Source: UBA1367 sp040268355 | GTDB taxonomy: Bacteria; Actinomycetota; Coriobacteriia; Coriobacteriales; Atopobiaceae | Reading direction: 5' to 3' | Assembly (NCBI GenBank): GCA_040268355.1 | Contig: JAWRIT010000044.1 | Span: forward strand, 1 to 14,380 | DNA length: 14,380 bases | Part shown: piece after piece, positions 1-6,892 of the stretch | Layout: every line of letters starts with the position of its first letter | Position numbering within the stretch: position 1 is the stretch's first letter | Position numbers and translations under genes: made by a program | Notes under the pieces: generated by a model | The model's database searches: none | The model's input: the letters and a program-made list of their open reading frames with translations, nothing else | What the model was told of the DNA's origin: nothing

Positions 1-23
1 GGTCCATCTGCGCAAACGCAAGA

Positions 24-133
24 AATCGGACACACGTCTTGTCCACCCCCAAAGTTGGTCGATTCCAACTTTGGGGACTCATTTAGATGGGTTTAACTGG
101 GAAAACGTGGCTAATCGGACACACATTTTGTCC
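24..133. repeat. Paired 21-bp repeats flanking a 12-bp hairpin
   Basis: Two 21-bp direct repeats lie at 24-44 and 113-133 and differ at two bases. Each contains the short inverted repeat GGACA-N7-TGTCC. Between them is a perfect 12-bp stem (47-58 with 65-76, arm CCCCAAAGTTGG) with a 6-base loop. Neither strand has a T run after the stem, so it does not look like an intrinsic terminator. A further 6-bp inverted pair (CCATCT 4-9, AGATGG 85-90) surrounds the hairpin. This could be the end of an insertion sequence outside the window, or a protein-binding array. I do not recognise the family. Confidence 0.5.
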
Positions 134-159
134 TATAACCCACGAGCGAGTCTCGCGGC

Positions 160-193
160 AAAAGGAAGGACCGCTAGCGCCAACTAGCGGTCC
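160..193 (-). terminator. Intrinsic terminator of small RNA A
   Basis: A perfect 10-bp stem (GGACCGCTAG with CTAGCGGTCC) with a 6-base loop is followed on the minus strand by TTCCTTTT. No comparable T tract follows on the plus strand, which sets the direction. Confidence 0.7.
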
Positions 194-242
194 CGAATAG
201 TTGACCGGCGCGGCCCCGCACCTCACAGCGGACCTTGCCGTC
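160..242 (-). ncRNA. Putative small RNA, copy A (~83 nt)
   Basis: The call rests on a strong minus-strand promoter (TTGAAA-N18-TATACT, 278-249) placed about 55 bases before a perfect terminator hairpin (arms 193-184 and 177-168, loop CGCCAA on the plus strand). The hairpin is followed by TTCCTTTT, which ends the transcript near 160. An upstream helix GGUCC...GGGCC is possible, leaving a short open stretch before the terminator. There is no start codon with a ribosome-binding site inside, so a peptide is unlikely. The family is not recognised; tRNA, 6S, SRP RNA and tmRNA hallmarks are absent. Duplication with conserved promoter and terminator supports an independently transcribed regulatory RNA. 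No target can be named. Confidence 0.6.
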
Positions 243-248
243 GGCCAC

Positions 249-278
249 AGTATACCCGCGCGGGCCCCTCCGTTTCAA
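249..278 (-). promoter_or_regulatory. Promoter of small RNA copy A
   Basis: On the minus strand, TTGAAA (278-273) and TATACT (254-249) are separated by 18 bp. Each matches the sigma-70 type consensus at five of six bases. The predicted start is near 242. The same two hexamers and spacing recur in copy B. Confidence 0.7.
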
Positions 279-289
279 GGTGGGACCCG

Positions 290-497
290 CTCTGTGCGGG
301 ATTTGTCTGCATGGGTGGGGCTGGTTCCTTTTACGGCTCCGAGGCCGCAGTGGTGGGGGAGGCCTCCGCATCCCTCGCGGCGCCCCTGGGCATCTTGCGT
401 GCATGACCGACCATCAGCGCAAGCCCGTGCAGCCCGCAGCTCCTCGCCACGTTGCGTCGTTACTGCAGGAGTCGGGATCGTCAAGCTTCTGTCCGCT
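290..497. other. Spacer between the two small-RNA copies
   Basis: These 208 bases separate the repeats. Apart from short GC-rich palindromes such as GGAGGCCTCC (358-367) and a weak CGGC/GCCG hairpin near 334-347, I see nothing identifiable. The short reading frames here lack ribosome-binding sites and recognisable protein sequence. Confidence 0.4.
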
Positions 498-515
498 ACG
501 AGCGAGTCTCGCGGC

Positions 516-549
516 AAAGGGAAGGACCGCTAGCGCCAACTAGCGGTCC
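516..549 (-). terminator. Intrinsic terminator of small RNA B
   Basis: The stem-loop is identical to that of copy A (10-bp perfect stem, same 6-base loop). It is followed on the minus strand by TTCCCTTT. Confidence 0.7.
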
Positions 550-597
550 CAACTTATTCACCGGCGCGGCCCGGTTTCCGGAGCGGACCTCGCCGTC
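516..597 (-). ncRNA. Putative small RNA, copy B (~82 nt)
   Basis: This is the sibling of the RNA at 160-242. It has the same promoter and the same terminator hairpin (arms 549-540 and 533-524), but the tail is TTCCCTTT. The interior differs. A CCGG-AAA-CCGG hairpin is possible where copy A has CCGC...GCGG, and the unpaired stretch before the terminator reads GUGAAUAAGUU instead of GUCAACUAUUC. The shared core GGCCGCGCCGGU is retained. A conserved frame with a changed interior fits paralogous regulatory RNAs with different targets, but that is inference. Confidence 0.6.
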
Positions 598-603
598 GGC
601 CAC

Positions 604-633
604 AGTATACCCGCGCGGGCCCCTCCGTTTCAA
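604..633 (-). promoter_or_regulatory. Promoter of small RNA copy B
   Basis: On the minus strand, TTGAAA (633-628) and TATACT (609-604) have an 18-bp spacer, exactly as in copy A. The predicted start is near 597. Confidence 0.7.
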
Positions 634-744
634 GGTGGGACCCGTCACCCCAGTCCAGGTATCCCGGCGCACCCGAGGGCCTTCCACAGGACCGCTGAGC
701 GATACGACGTTCCAGCATTGGCACAGGTAGGCCACTCGATACCG

Positions 745-750
745 TATGAT
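745..750 (+). promoter_or_regulatory. Possible -10 box for the Na+/Pi transporter
   Basis: TATGAT lies 41 bases before the start codon at 792. The best upstream -35 match, TTGGCA at 718-723, is 21 bp away, which is too far for a normal promoter. Only the -10 is proposed. Confidence 0.3.
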
Positions 751-791
751 GGGACACGCTGCTGACCCCCTGCGAAAGGACCCCTTCCACC

Positions 792-2465
792 ATGAGCACC
801 GTGATGACCCTCACTGCCGTGTTGACCCTTCTGGCAGGCATCGGCGTCTTTTTGACGGCGTGCAGCATGATGAGCTCCAACCTCGAGTCCCTTGGCTCCG
901 ATCGGCTGCGCGACCTGTTCGCGACGGCGGCACGGTCAAAGCTGCTTGGCGTGGGCATGGGGGCCTTGGGCACCGCCGCCATCCAGAGCTCGGGTGCCAC
1001 CACGGTCATCGTCATAGGCTTCGTGAACGCCGGCATCATGTCGCTCGCGCAGGCGGCCACCGTCATCTACGGTGCGAACATCGGCACCACCATCACCGGC
1101 CAGATCGTCGCCTGGGGCATCTCGGGCGAGGGTGGCCTTTCGTCCACGATCATCTTCTCGGGGCTTGCCGGCATCGGCGCCTTCATCGTGTCATTCGCCA
1201 ACAAGGACAAGGTCAAGACGCTCGGTGGCATTCTCTGTGGCTTCGGCCTGCTGTTCGTGGGCCTTTCCATGATGAGCGGCGCCATGGAGAGCTTCGCGGA
1301 GCTCGACGCCGTCAAGAGCTTCCTCGCCTCGATCAACAACGTGCTGCTTATCGTGTTGATCGGAGCGGTGCTCACGGCCATCATCCAGAGCTCGTCGGTC
1401 ATGACGTCGGTGGCCATCACTATGGTGGTGGCCGAGCTCATCACGCTCGACCAGGGCATCTACCTCACCATGGGCTCCAACATCGGCTCGTGCGTGGTCT
1501 CGGTCATCGCCGGCATGACGGGCTCGGCCAACGCCAAGCGGGCCAGCTACATCCACCTCATCTTCAATGTCGCGGGTGTGGTGGTCTTCCTTTTGATCGG
1601 CGAGGCGCTTCAGGTGTGCACGCAGAGCACGGTGAGCTTCGGCTCCCTGTTCGGCGGGCTGTTCCCCGGCATGCCGCAGGTGCAGCTCGCCATGTTCCAC
1701 ACGGTGTTCAACGTGCTTTCCGTGCTGCTCATCCTACCACTCACCACTGTGCTCGTCTCGCTCGTCACCCGCATGGTCCCAGATGACGTCGCGCCCGAGG
1801 GCGTCGTGACCACCACCTTCTACATCGACGAGAACCTCCTGGTCACACCGCCCATCGCCGTGCAGCAGGTGAAGAACGAGATCGTGGGCATGGCCGGCAT
1901 CGCGCTGCGCAACTTCGAGGCGGCCATCGAGATGGTGAAGGCGTCCGACTACTCCGGCAAGGACGAGCTCAACGCGAACGAGGACGAGCTCGACTATCTC
2001 AACCGCGAGATCGCGCGCTACATCTCCAAGCTCTTTGGCGAGCAGCTCAGCGAGGCGGACCGCGAGTATCTCTCCCATGCCCTCAAGTCCGTCTCCGATC
2101 TGGAGCGTGTCGGCGACTACTCCAAGAACATCATGGAACACGGCGAGAACCTGCTCAAGAGCGGCGATCGCTTCTCGGAGATGGCGCTTGCGGAGATCGG
2201 CGAGCTGAGCCACATGGTGGGCGACCTCTTTGGACAGTCGATGCGCGCCTACGAGCATGGGGGCGAGCCGGAGGTCATGAACGCCGGCGCTACCTCGCGT
2301 GCCATCTCTGACAAGGTGGGGGAGATGAGCGTCAACCATGCGCGCCGCATCAGCGAGGGGACGTGCTCTCCCGACGCCGGCGCCCAGTACCTGGCACTGG
2401 TCTCCAACGTCGAGCGCGTGGGGGCCCACTTCTATAACCTGGCGAAGACGGTTCGCGGTCTCTAG
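792..2465 (+). CDS. Na+/phosphate cotransporter with C-terminal PhoU domain
   Basis: This 557-residue membrane protein belongs to the Na/Pi-cotransporter II (NptA/YjbB) family and would import phosphate with sodium. The two inverted family repeats show as QSSGATT (65-71) with GANIGTT (94-100), and QSSSVMT (199-205) with GSNIGS (228-233). Hydrophobic segments run to about residue 327. Residues ~355-557 are a PhoU-like helical domain with SDLERVGDY (435-443) and a second NVERVG near the C terminus, the acidic metal-site motifs of PhoU. The length is normal for the NptA-PhoU fusion. The ATG at 792 is preceded by GAAAGGA (774-780). It stands alone, ending in a terminator. The PhoU part may gate transport or respond to phosphate; its partner is not known here. 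Confidence 0.92.
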   Translation: MSTVMTLTAVLTLLAGIGVFLTACSMMSSNLESLGSDRLRDLFATAARSKLLGVGMGALGTAAIQSSGATTVIVIGFVNAGIMSLAQAATVIYGANIGTTITGQIVAWGISGEGGLSSTIIFSGLAGIGAFIVSFANKDKVKTLGGILCGFGLLFVGLSMMSGAMESFAELDAVKSFLASINNVLLIVLIGAVLTAIIQSSSVMTSVAITMVVAELITLDQGIYLTMGSNIGSCVVSVIAGMTGSANAKRASYIHLIFNVAGVVVFLLIGEALQVCTQSTVSFGSLFGGLFPGMPQVQLAMFHTVFNVLSVLLILPLTTVLVSLVTRMVPDDVAPEGVVTTTFYIDENLLVTPPIAVQQVKNEIVGMAGIALRNFEAAIEMVKASDYSGKDELNANEDELDYLNREIARYISKLFGEQLSEADREYLSHALKSVSDLERVGDYSKNIMEHGENLLKSGDRFSEMALAEIGELSHMVGDLFGQSMRAYEHGGEPEVMNAGATSRAISDKVGEMSVNHARRISEGTCSPDAGAQYLALVSNVERVGAHFYNLAKTVRGL

Positions 2466-2497
2466 GGCGGCTTGTGCCCTCCCATGTGACCTCTGGC

Positions 2498-2521
2498 AAG
2501 AGTCCGTGGCGGACTTTTTTC
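2498..2521 (+). terminator. Intrinsic terminator after the Na+/Pi transporter
   Basis: AGTCCG-TGG-CGGACT (2501-2515) forms a 6-bp stem that runs directly into a six-T tract. The flanking AAG can extend the stem against the T run. Confidence 0.85.
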
Positions 2522-2550
2522 TCCACGGTCGCCCCATCCTGTGCTAAGGT

Positions 2551-2604
2551 GAGTTCAATTTGAACTTCTCGGTTCAAATTGAACTCAGGCCAGAAAATTG
2601 AACT
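2551..2604 (+). promoter_or_regulatory. Palindromic operator before the HTH-aminotransferase
   Basis: A perfect inverted repeat has 15-bp arms (2551-2565 and 2572-2586) around a 6-base centre. The 10-mer AAATTGAACT occurs three times: inverted at 2552-2561 and direct at 2576-2585 and 2595-2604. The third copy abuts the ribosome-binding site (GGAG, 2608-2611). A TGCTAA-like -10 near 2543-2548 would put the array at the transcript start and leader. The downstream protein has a DNA-binding domain, so autorepression is the simplest reading. A leader hairpin controlling translation is the alternative. Confidence 0.7.
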
Positions 2605-2615
2605 TTTGGAGCGCC

Positions 2616-4130
2616 ATGGAATCGACAACGTTTGCAGAGCGTCTGGGAGAGGCGATGGGCACGCAGGGCCTCAAGCAGGTCGACCTGCTCCGCATCGCCA
2701 CCGAGCAGGGGCAGAAGCTGGGAAAGAGCCAGCTCTCCCAATACCTGAGCGGCAAGACGGTGCCCCGCCCGACCGTGCTGGCGTTTCTCGCGGACGCCCT
2801 GCAGGTGAGCGTGGAGTGGCTGGGAGGTCCCGTCGAGCCGCGCGCCGACCCCGACACGGACGCTGGCGCGCCTCAGCGCACCGCCGCCCCACCCATCTCT
2901 CGGGAGGCTCGCCCCCCGCGTGTGATCGCCAAGTCCAGCAAGCTCGACCATGTGTCCTATGACGTGCGCGGGCCCGCCCTTGACGCGGCCATGCGCATGG
3001 AGGAGGACGGGATCAACATCCTCAAGCTCAACATCGGCAATCCTGCGCCCTTCGGCTTTCGCACGCCCGACGAGGTGGTGCAGGACATGGCGTCCCAGCT
3101 GCGCGAGACCGAGGGCTACTCCGACAGCCGGGGCCTCTTCTCCGCGCGCAAGGCCATCATGCAGTACGACCAGCTCAAGGGCATCCCTGACGTCACGATG
3201 AACGACATCTACACCGGCAATGGCGTGAGCGACCTCATCAACATGGTCCTGCAGGCCATGGTCGAGACCGGCGACGAGATCCTGGTGCCCAGCCCCGACT
3301 ACCCGCTCTGGACCGCCTGCGTCACGCTGACCGGCGGCACGCCCGTGCACTACCTCTGCGACGAGCAGGCCGGGTGGCTTCCCGACCTCGATGACATCCG
3401 CTCGAAGGTCACTAGTGCCACCAAGGCCATCGTCCTCATCAATCCCAACAACCCCACCGGCGCCCTCTACCCGCGCGAGCTGCTGGAGGAGATCGTGGAG
3501 ATCGCACGACAGCACCAGCTCGTCATCCTCTCCGACGAGATCTACGACCGCCTGGTCATGGACGGCGAGGAGCACGTGAGCATCGCGAGCTTGGCGCCCG
3601 ACGTGTTCTGCATCACCTTCAATGGCCTGTCCAAGAGCCACATGATCGCGGGCTGGCGCATCGGTTGGATCTCCATCAGTGGCAACAAGCGGATGGGGAG
3701 TGGGCTCATAGAGGGCATCAACATGATGAGCAACATGCGCCTGTGCTCCAACGTGCCCGCGCAGTCCATCGTGCAGACGGCGCTCGGCGGCCACCAGAGC
3801 GTCAAGAGCTACGTGGTGCCGACCGGTCGCGTGTGTCGGCAGCGCGACTTCGTGTACGACCGCCTGTGCAGGATAGACGGCGTCTCGGCGGTCAAGCCCA
3901 AGGCGGCATTCTACGTCTTTGCGCGCCTCGATCCGGCCAAGTTCCACATCCACGACGACGAGCAGTTCCAGCTCGACCTGCTGCAGGACAAGCGGGTGCT
4001 CATCGTGCCGGGCAAGGGCTTCAACTACGAGACGCCAGGCTACTTCCGCATCGTCTACCTGCCGCGTCGCGCGGTGCTGGGAGAGGCACTGAGCGCGCTC
4101 GAGGACTTCCTGAGCACCTATCGGCAATAG
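2616..4130 (+). CDS. AlaA-like aminotransferase with N-terminal XRE helix-turn-helix
   Basis: This is a 504-residue two-part protein. Residues ~6-71 are an XRE/Cro-type helix-turn-helix (GLKQVDLL, then SQLSQYLSGKTVPRP). A Pro/Ala-rich linker leads to a fold-type I class I/II aminotransferase from ~residue 110. The PLP lysine is K340 in SKSHMIAGWR. Other visible active-site residues are N276 in NPNNPTG, D307 and Y310 in SDEIY, and R478 in YFRIV, the carboxylate-binding arginine. The stretch EGINMMSNMRLCSNVPAQ...QTALGG closely resembles E. coli AlaA, a glutamate-pyruvate aminotransferase. I chose the ATG at 2616 because GGAG lies 4 bases before it; an in-frame TTG at 2598 lacks a good site. The palindromic operator upstream suggests self-regulation. 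MocR proteins join a GntR domain to an aminotransferase; this one has a different HTH and an apparently intact catalytic site. Confidence 0.88.
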   Translation: MESTTFAERLGEAMGTQGLKQVDLLRIATEQGQKLGKSQLSQYLSGKTVPRPTVLAFLADALQVSVEWLGGPVEPRADPDTDAGAPQRTAAPPISREARPPRVIAKSSKLDHVSYDVRGPALDAAMRMEEDGINILKLNIGNPAPFGFRTPDEVVQDMASQLRETEGYSDSRGLFSARKAIMQYDQLKGIPDVTMNDIYTGNGVSDLINMVLQAMVETGDEILVPSPDYPLWTACVTLTGGTPVHYLCDEQAGWLPDLDDIRSKVTSATKAIVLINPNNPTGALYPRELLEEIVEIARQHQLVILSDEIYDRLVMDGEEHVSIASLAPDVFCITFNGLSKSHMIAGWRIGWISISGNKRMGSGLIEGINMMSNMRLCSNVPAQSIVQTALGGHQSVKSYVVPTGRVCRQRDFVYDRLCRIDGVSAVKPKAAFYVFARLDPAKFHIHDDEQFQLDLLQDKRVLIVPGKGFNYETPGYFRIVYLPRRAVLGEALSALEDFLSTYRQ

Positions 4131-4171
4131 CTCGGCGACAAGCGCACGACCGTGCACGGCGCTTCCCAGGA

Positions 4172-4200
4172 GCCACCCACCTGATTGCGTGGGTGGCCCT
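4172..4200 (+). terminator. Probable terminator after the HTH-aminotransferase
   Basis: A perfect 9-bp stem GCCACCCAC/GTGGGTGGC (4172-4180 with 4189-4197) has an 8-base loop and is followed by CCTTCGT. The T tract is poor, so termination may be partial. Confidence 0.5.
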
Positions 4201-4261
4201 TCGTGGTGCTCGCCCGCCCGCGCCCTTTGGGCACGCACCGACGCCAATCCCACATCTGCTC

Positions 4262-4267
4262 TAGAAT
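4262..4267 (+). promoter_or_regulatory. Possible -10 box of the glucosidase operon
   Basis: TAGAAT lies 34 bases before the ATG at 4301, after the putative terminator. No good -35 is found 16-18 bp upstream. Confidence 0.35.
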
Positions 4268-4300
4268 TGTCCCAGGTCGACGATCCGCAAGGAGGCTCAC

Positions 4301-5971
4301 ATGAGCGAGCAGTGGTGGCAGCGCGCCGTCGTGTACCAGATCTACCCCAAGAGCTTCCAGGACAGCGACGGAAGCGGCATGGGCGACCTCCCCGGCATCA
4401 CAAGCCGCCTTCCTTATCTCGCCGAGCTCGGCATCGACGTCATCTGGCTCTCGCCGGTCTATCAGAGTCCCATGGACGACAACGGCTACGACATCTCTGA
4501 CTATCGCGCCATCTGGCCCGGCTTCGGCACCATGGCCGACTTTGACGAGATGCTGGAGCGTGCCCATGCGCTCGGCATTCGGGTCGTGATGGACCTGGTG
4601 GTCAACCACTCCTCCGACGAGCACGAGTGGTTCCGCCAGAGCCGCAGCTCCCGTGACAACCCCTATCGTGACTACTACTACTGGCGCGATCCCGTCGACG
4701 GGCGCGAGCCCTCCAACATGGGCGGCGTCTTTGGCGGCAGCATCTGGGAGTGGGACGAGACGACCCAGCAGTACTACCTGCACTGCTTCTCAAAGAAGCA
4801 GCCCGACCTCAACTGGGAGAACCCACGCGTGGTCGATGAGGTCTTCGACTTGATGGACTGGTGGCTCGCGAAGGGCGTGGACGGCTTTCGCATGGACGTC
4901 ATCGGGATGATCGCCAAGGACCTGAGCTTCCCTTCAGGCAAGCCGGGACCGACCGGGTACGCCCCGCTCTTCCCGTTGATCGTCGATGCGCGCGTGCATC
5001 CGCACCTGCGCGAGATGCGCCGACGTGTGCTCTCGAAGTACGACACCATGACCGTCGGCGAGGTGGGCGGTGCCACCGTAGAGACGGCGCGCTCCTACGC
5101 CAACCTCGATGGCAGCGAGCTCTCCATGGTGTTTCAGTTCGAGCACGTCGCGCTCACCGGCACGCCCGAGCGCGGCAAGTGGGTGGTCGACAAGCCGCGC
5201 CTCACCGACCTGAAGGCGGTGTTCGACCGCTGGCAGCGGGGTCTGGACGGCGTGGCGTGGAACAGCCTCTACTGGGACAACCACGACCAGCCGCGCGCGG
5301 TCTCGCGCTGGGGGAACGACTCGCCGCGCTGGCGCGAGACGAGCGCCAAGATGCTCGCCACCTGCCTGCACCTCATGCAGGGCACGCCCTACATCTACCA
5401 GGGCGAGGAGCTGGGCATGACCAACTATCCCTTCGAGGACATGAGCCCGATCGACGACCTCGAGGCCCATGACGCCTACCGCATGCTCACACAGGACTGC
5501 GGCTGCACGCACGAGGAGGCCATGGCGGCCATGCGGGAGATCTGCCGCGACAACGCCCGCACGCCGATGCAATGGGACGACGGGGAGCAGGCGGGCTTCA
5601 CCACCGGAACGCCATGGCTGCCGGTGAACCCCAACTACCGCTCGATCAACGCCGCCGCGCAGGTCGCAGACCCCACGTCCGTGTTCGCCCACTACCGGCG
5701 GCTCATCGCCCTGCGCCACGAGAGCGATCTGGTGGTGCACGGCCACTTCCGACTGCTCGAGCCGGACAGCGAGGAGCTGTTCGTCTACGAGCGCGAGCTT
5801 GATGGTCAGAGGCTGCTCGTGGTCTGCAACTTCTGCGACCACGAGGTCGCCTACCGCGTGCCACAGGAGTACGCGAGGGCGCAGCTGGTCGAGGCGGCCT
5901 GCACCTACCCCGACCCGCCCGCGGCGGACACGGTGCGCCCCTATGAGGCGTTTGCGCTGCTGCACGGTTGA
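4301..5971 (+). CDS. GH13 alpha-glucosidase (oligo-1,6-glucosidase type)
   Basis: This 556-residue cytoplasmic glycoside hydrolase (no signal peptide) would release glucose from short alpha-glucosides. The start WWQRAVVYQIYPKSF and QPDLNWENP are typical of GH13 subfamily 31. Catalytic residues are D199 in GFRMDVIG (nucleophile), E254 in TVGEVGG (acid/base) and D329 in DNHDQPR (transition-state stabiliser). V200, just after the nucleophile, is the residue linked to alpha-1,6 preference in isomaltases, where maltases carry Thr or Ala. Substrates could therefore include isomaltose or panose. Trehalose-6-phosphate hydrolases share this residue, so TreC-like activity is not excluded. A strong ribosome-binding site, AAGGAGG (4289-4295), precedes the ATG. 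The next gene starts 41 bases downstream in the same direction, so an operon is likely. Confidence 0.9.
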   Translation: MSEQWWQRAVVYQIYPKSFQDSDGSGMGDLPGITSRLPYLAELGIDVIWLSPVYQSPMDDNGYDISDYRAIWPGFGTMADFDEMLERAHALGIRVVMDLVVNHSSDEHEWFRQSRSSRDNPYRDYYYWRDPVDGREPSNMGGVFGGSIWEWDETTQQYYLHCFSKKQPDLNWENPRVVDEVFDLMDWWLAKGVDGFRMDVIGMIAKDLSFPSGKPGPTGYAPLFPLIVDARVHPHLREMRRRVLSKYDTMTVGEVGGATVETARSYANLDGSELSMVFQFEHVALTGTPERGKWVVDKPRLTDLKAVFDRWQRGLDGVAWNSLYWDNHDQPRAVSRWGNDSPRWRETSAKMLATCLHLMQGTPYIYQGEELGMTNYPFEDMSPIDDLEAHDAYRMLTQDCGCTHEEAMAAMREICRDNARTPMQWDDGEQAGFTTGTPWLPVNPNYRSINAAAQVADPTSVFAHYRRLIALRHESDLVVHGHFRLLEPDSEELFVYERELDGQRLLVVCNFCDHEVAYRVPQEYARAQLVEAACTYPDPPAADTVRPYEAFALLHG

Positions 5972-6012
5972 GTGACGCGCAAGGCGGGCGAGACGTGAGG
6001 AGACGGAGCGGT

Positions 6013-6846
6013 ATGGGTCCCATACGGGCGAACTACCACACGCACACGACCCTGTGCGACGGCGACGACACGGTGGAGGAGATGGTACGCCGTGCGATCG
6101 ACCTCGGCTTTCTCCAGCTGGGCTTCTCGGGGCACATGGACGAGGAGATCCACATGGATTGGCCGACCTACGTCGCCGAGATCGACCGGCTTCGTAGGGC
6201 GTATGCTGGCACGATCGACATCCTCTGCGGGGTGGAGCTCGATGCGCTCTACGACCCTGCGAGCTGCCCGGGTGCGGAGTACGTCATCGGCTCGACGCAC
6301 TACCTGGACGTGGAGGTGCCCTACACGCGGGCGATCGACCTTTCTCCCGAGGCCTTACAGCGGCTCTGTGACGAGTGCTTCGGCGGGGACTGGTATGCGC
6401 TCTGTCGCTCCTACTACGAGTTGGAGGCGCAGGTCCACGACCGGACGGACTGCACCTTCGTGGGCCACTTCGACCTGGTCGCCCGCTTCAACGACCAAAT
6501 GCGCGCCTTCGACGAGACCGACGCGCGCTACACGCGCCCGGCATTGGAGGCCATGGAGCACCTGGTCGCGCAGGGCGTCCCCTTCGAGATCAACTGCGGG
6601 GCGCACAACCGGGGCCGCAAGGAGGAGCTCTACCCGCGCCAGAGCCTCCTTGCCGCCCTGCATGAGCTGGGTGGGGAGATCCTCATCAGCTCGGACGCGC
6701 ACCAGGCGTCACGCCTTGACGGCAGCTTTGACGTGGCGGTCGCACGTGCCCGTGCATGTGGGTTCACGCACGCGAACATGCTCGCCCACGACGCCGACGG
6801 TACGGTCGTCTGGCGGCAGGTTCCCCTTGACGCCTGCAGAAAATGA
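6013..6846 (+). CDS. Histidinol-phosphatase, PHP family (HisK-like)
   Basis: This 277-residue PHP-domain phosphoesterase is most like histidinol-phosphatase, which converts L-histidinol phosphate to histidinol in histidine synthesis. Metal-binding motifs are visible in order: NYHTHTTLCDGD (H9, H11, D16), GFSGHMDE, CGVELD, GSTHYLD, GHFDLV and SSDAHQ. The stretch EINCGAHNRGRKEELYP is typical of the HisK group. The length is normal. The start ATG 6013 follows GAGGAG (5996-6001); an upstream TTG at 5968 overlaps the previous stop and is less likely. No other histidine gene is in view, and the location behind a glucosidase is unusual for a biosynthetic gene. A related sugar- or polyol-phosphatase role is possible. 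Confidence 0.82.
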   Translation: MGPIRANYHTHTTLCDGDDTVEEMVRRAIDLGFLQLGFSGHMDEEIHMDWPTYVAEIDRLRRAYAGTIDILCGVELDALYDPASCPGAEYVIGSTHYLDVEVPYTRAIDLSPEALQRLCDECFGGDWYALCRSYYELEAQVHDRTDCTFVGHFDLVARFNDQMRAFDETDARYTRPALEAMEHLVAQGVPFEINCGAHNRGRKEELYPRQSLLAALHELGGEILISSDAHQASRLDGSFDVAVARARACGFTHANMLAHDADGTVVWRQVPLDACRK

Positions 6847-6892
6847 GGAGCTGGTGCATCATATGATCCGGCGGCAGTCGAAGGTGGCACCG

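Larger units (their letters stand above)
142..289 (-). repeat. 148-bp intergenic element, copy A
   Basis: This is the first of two long direct repeats; copy B is at 498-644. The ends are nearly identical between copies, while about 40 bases in the middle have diverged. On the minus strand the conserved ends are a promoter and a terminator, so the element is best read as a duplicated small-RNA gene. A cccgc/gcggg set (255-259, 260-264, 286-290, 296-300) could also form alternative hairpins on the plus strand. Confidence 0.85.
498..644 (-). repeat. 147-bp intergenic element, copy B
   Basis: This is the second copy of the element at 142-289, in the same orientation and offset by 355-356 bp. The terminator half (498-550) and promoter half (588-644) match copy A almost base for base, while 551-587 differs. 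Confidence 0.85.

Noticed and set aside
272..300. T-box-like string AAGGTGGGACC followed by a CCCGC/GCGGG hairpin on the plus strand, suggesting a T-box riboswitch.
   Set aside because: There is no specifier stem, and the second copy (628-644) lacks the hairpin. The downstream gene is a phosphate transporter. The same bases are explained better as the -35 region of the minus-strand promoter.
201..543. Open frames of about 100 residues on the plus strand across the repeat region.
   Set aside because: No ribosome-binding site or recognisable protein sequence. They overlap in several frames and run through the duplicated non-coding element.
2598..2615. TTG at 2598 as the start of the HTH-aminotransferase.
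   Set aside because: It lies inside the third operator half-site with no good ribosome-binding sequence, whereas ATG 2616 has GGAG just upstream and gives a normal HTH start.
2574..4253. A 559-residue minus-strand open frame opposite the aminotransferase gene.
   Set aside because: Long antisense frames are expected opposite GC-rich genes. Its translation is low-complexity with many His, Val and Asp, and the plus-strand gene has clear catalytic motifs.
5968..6012. TTG at 5968 as the start of the PHP phosphatase, overlapping the glucosidase stop.
   Set aside because: The extra 15 residues are not PHP-like. ATG 6013 has GAGGAG upstream and places the HxH motif at the usual distance from the N terminus.
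6858..6867. ATCATATGAT palindrome containing a TATGAT -10-like box after the PHP gene.
   Set aside because: No -35 lies at a proper distance (TTGACG at 6827 is 29 bp away), and it lies upstream of the phased repeats that better explain the PiT promoter.
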